Positions 32,636 to 34,466 of a DNA stretch of 34,466 nt are shown piece after piece. The stretch is from the NCBI RefSeq assembly GCF_000243275.1, contig NZ_CM001437.1:4175958-4210423 (forward strand). The letters run 5' to 3'. Each line of letters opens with the position of its first letter. Within the stretch, counting starts at the first letter, position 1. The position numbers were made by a program, and so were the translations under genes. The DNA comes from Myroides odoratus DSM 2801 (GTDB lineage Bacteria; Bacteroidota; Bacteroidia; Flavobacteriales; Flavobacteriaceae). The notes beneath the pieces were generated by a model. It saw only the letters and a list, made by a program, of their open reading frames with translations. It had not been told where the DNA came from and made no database searches.

Positions 32636-34466
32636 TTACAAGTTCACAATGATAAATTCACTTCGTCTGTTTTCTTGGTGTTGTTCATCGGTACATGCTA
32701 CGCCATTGCTACATGTATTCACCAATTGACTTTCTCCATATCCTTTACCTGTCAAGCGTTTTGCCGCTACACCCTGACTGATCATCCATTGGATCGTAGC
32801 TTGCGCACGACGTTCAGATAAAGCCATGTTATACGCGTCATTTCCGCGGCTATCGGTATGCGAACGAACGTCGATCTCCAGTTTTGGATGTTCAAGCATG
32901 ACGTCAACAACCTTTTGCAATTCAATTTGTGCATCTGGGCGAATCACTGCAGAGTCAAAATCAAAGTGAATCGGTGATAATTTCAATTTCTTGAATAAAT
33001 CATCCCCTTTCTCAATCAATTCTATTTGAATGTTTACGCGTTGCTGCGCATCGCGGTTGGTGTCTATTTCAAATTCCTTAGAAAAATACCCTTCTTTGTT
33101 AACTTGAACGCGATACTGCTGACCACAGAATAACTTCTCAGCGCTATAGTACCCTTGTTCATCGGTATACACCTTTTCAACAACTTTGTTCTGCTTGTCG
33201 TATACCGTGATTTCTACCCCTTGGATACCACCATGGGACTCGAGATCCGATACCACACCGTCCATGATTTGATAACACGGTTTTTCTACAAATAAATACA
33301 CATCATCTGCTCCATGTCCGCCTGCTTTGTTAGAAGTAACAAATCCTTTTTTCGAAGCGGCATCGATATACAAGCTAAAATCGTCAAAAGAACTGTTGAT
33401 ATCCGGTCCTAAGTTAATTGGTACTCCCATCTTCCCATCGGGATTGATCTTGGATTTGTACAAGTCCAATCCGCCAAATCCGGGATGACCATCGCTGGAA
33501 AAATACAACATATAATCACTTGAGATAAAAGGGAAAGTCTCACGTCCTGCCGTATTCACCTCATGACCCAAATGTTCAATTGGTCCAAAACGCCCCGTTT
33601 CATAGATACTCACGCGAAATAAATCCGATTGACCTAAGCTTCCCTGGCGATCCGAAACAAAATACATCCATTTCTCATCTGGGGTTAATGCTGGGTGAGC
33701 CGTATTATAATCCGCTACGTTAAAAGGCAATTCCTCTACCGATCCCCAACTTCCATCGCTTTGTTTGCGGGATTTGTAAATCTTCAACAAAGACGATTCT
33801 TCCTCGTTGTATTGGGCGCGTTTGCCCCCGCGTACCGAACCATTATTACTGGTAAAATACATCGTATTCCCATCTTTGGTAAAGATAGCCGTTCCCATAT
33901 TTAGCTCTTTAGAAGCAATCTCCTTGGCGAATAAAACTGGATCGCTAAAGCTCCCATCTTCGCCGATAGTCGTGGAATACAACTTGGTATAATGTTGATT
34001 GGTCCAACTGTGAACCTTGTTTTTCATTGCTGCGCTCTCCCGAGAAGAAGTAAAAATCAAGCGGTTGTCTAAGAGCGTAGCCCCATAGTCTGAGTGCTCG
34101 CTATTGGTAGACAGATTAACCAAGGTAAAACGAGACGATGGTAGGGTTTGATCCACTAATTCTTCGTGAGAAATGAATAACTGGGCACGAGAATCCGAAG
34201 ACTGAAGCTTCGCAAACTCTTGCAACACTTTATCGGCTTGTTCGGTATAATTCATCGCTTTTAGTGTTTGCCCATAGCGATAGTAATATTCTTTGTCTAA
34301 AGCACTTACATTCTTATCGGCATAAGAACCTTGAAACAATTCATCATACCACTTAAATGCTTCAGCAAACTTGCCATTGAAGTAATAGGAATCACCGAGT
34401 TTACTCAAAACAGAGGCGTTTGCCTCGCCTTTCTCAACCATCGTTTCATATACCTTAATTGCATCA
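32636..34466 (-). CDS. PorE-like T9SS-associated OmpA protein (TPR, PD40, CRD, OmpA), 5' end missing
   Basis: The frame stays open to the right edge (DAIKVYETMVEKGEANAS...), so the start lies beyond the window. Residues are counted from the internal Met at 34441. Domain order: TPR-like helices (1-65), a WD40-like PD40 beta-propeller (about 90-380, with repeats such as 'TPDEKWMYFVSDRQGSLGQSDLF' and 'DYMLYFSSDGHPGFGGLDLY'), a carboxypeptidase-regulatory-like domain ('GVVSDLESHGGIQGVEI...DEQGYYS', ~395-465) and a C-terminal OmpA peptidoglycan-binding domain ('IHFDFDSAVIRPDA...RSHTDSRGNDAYN', ~490-600). This is the order of PorE of the type IX secretion machinery, which tethers it to peptidoglycan. 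Paralogues often sit next to PorP/SprF genes, which may lie just outside the window. Confidence 0.9.
   Translation of the reverse strand, partial: DAIKVYETMVEKGEANASVLSKLGDSYYFNGKFAEAFKWYDELFQGSYADKNVSALDKEYYYRYGQTLKAMNYTEQADKVLQEFAKLQSSDSRAQLFISHEELVDQTLPSSRFTLVNLSTNSEHSDYGATLLDNRLIFTSSRESAAMKNKVHSWTNQHYTKLYSTTIGEDGSFSDPVLFAKEIASKELNMGTAIFTKDGNTMYFTSNNGSVRGGKRAQYNEEESSLLKIYKSRKQSDGSWGSVEELPFNVADYNTAHPALTPDEKWMYFVSDRQGSLGQSDLFRVSIYETGRFGPIEHLGHEVNTAGRETFPFISSDYMLYFSSDGHPGFGGLDLYKSKINPDGKMGVPINLGPDINSSFDDFSLYIDAASKKGFVTSNKAGGHGADDVYLFVEKPCYQIMDGVVSDLESHGGIQGVEITVYDKQNKVVEKVYTDEQGYYSAEKLFCGQQYRVQVNKEGYFSKEFEIDTNRDAQQRVNIQIELIEKGDDLFKKLKLSPIHFDFDSAVIRPDAQIELQKVVDVMLEHPKLEIDVRSHTDSRGNDAYNMALSERRAQATIQWMISQGVAAKRLTGKGYGESQLVNTCSNGVACTDEQHQENRRSEFIIVNL

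Noticed and set aside
1..34466. CRISPR array, tRNA or rRNA genes, or an intact insertion sequence
   Set aside because: No regularly spaced direct repeats, no tRNA or rRNA signature apart from the tmRNA, and no transposase or integrase frame was seen on either strand.

Overview
The window looks like chromosomal DNA of an AT-rich member of the Bacteroidota, most likely family Flavobacteriaceae (Myroides- or Flavobacterium-like; the genus is inference). The support is a type IX secretion (T9SS) set (CHU_C sorting domain, PorP/SprF, PorE-like OmpA protein), many signal peptides and lipoproteins of the SCSSDD type, a tmRNA tag ending NYALAA, and promoters of the Bacteroidota form TTG-N20-TAnnTTTG.

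Layout. (1) 1-3.5 kb, plus strand: 3' end of a repeat-built surface protein, a small protein with a type B T9SS sorting domain, and a PorP/SprF partner, followed by a pseudogene with a stop inside its signal peptide. (2) 3.9-16.8 kb: an accessory region that abuts the 3' end of the tmRNA gene. It holds three dispersed paralogues of a four-cysteine secreted mini-protein, two of them inside duplicated ~650-bp blocks that also carry orphan 3' tails resembling the acidic tip of an SSB protein. It also holds a PAP2 phosphatase with a barrel-like tail, a DUF6660-type cysteine-rich protein, a GNAT acetyltransferase, a Vat/CatB-like xenobiotic acetyltransferase, a DUF5808-like membrane protein, a lipoprotein, a two-gene RecQ-phosphoribosyltransferase/DprA module ending in a 26-bp perfect inverted repeat, and a lipoprotein with a bacteriocin-like tail followed by a 58-aa two-helix membrane protein.

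(3) 16.8-24.4 kb: housekeeping genes. These are tmRNA (minus), a saccharopine/alanine-dehydrogenase-like enzyme, an acyl-CoA thioesterase, a 3-hydroxyacyl-CoA dehydrogenase, prmC (minus), then ribD, a YigZ/IMPACT gene, ogt and a peptidase E gene closely packed on the plus strand. (4) 24.5-26.8 kb, minus: a DMT permease and two tandem paralogues of unknown function.

(5) 26.9-32.4 kb, minus: a gene set best read as copper acquisition. In order of transcription it is a small Cys/His protein, an Ig-like FixH/YtkA-type lipoprotein, a TonB receptor that keeps the CxxxM and HxM copper ligands known from OprC/NosA, an MbnP-family lipoprotein with the W-x-W motif, and a MbnH/MauG-like di-haem lipoprotein. 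(6) 32.6 kb to the end, minus: a PorE-like TPR/PD40/carboxypeptidase-regulatory/OmpA protein cut by the window edge.

The strongest candidates for underdescribed biology are the RecQ-PRTase + DprA pair (a likely ShosTA-like defence or toxin-antitoxin module), the OprC-like receptor/MbnP/MbnH copper module without a visible methanobactin gene, the repeated mini-protein blocks, and the bacteriocin-like lipoprotein/two-helix protein pair. No database search was possible; family calls rest on motifs read by eye.
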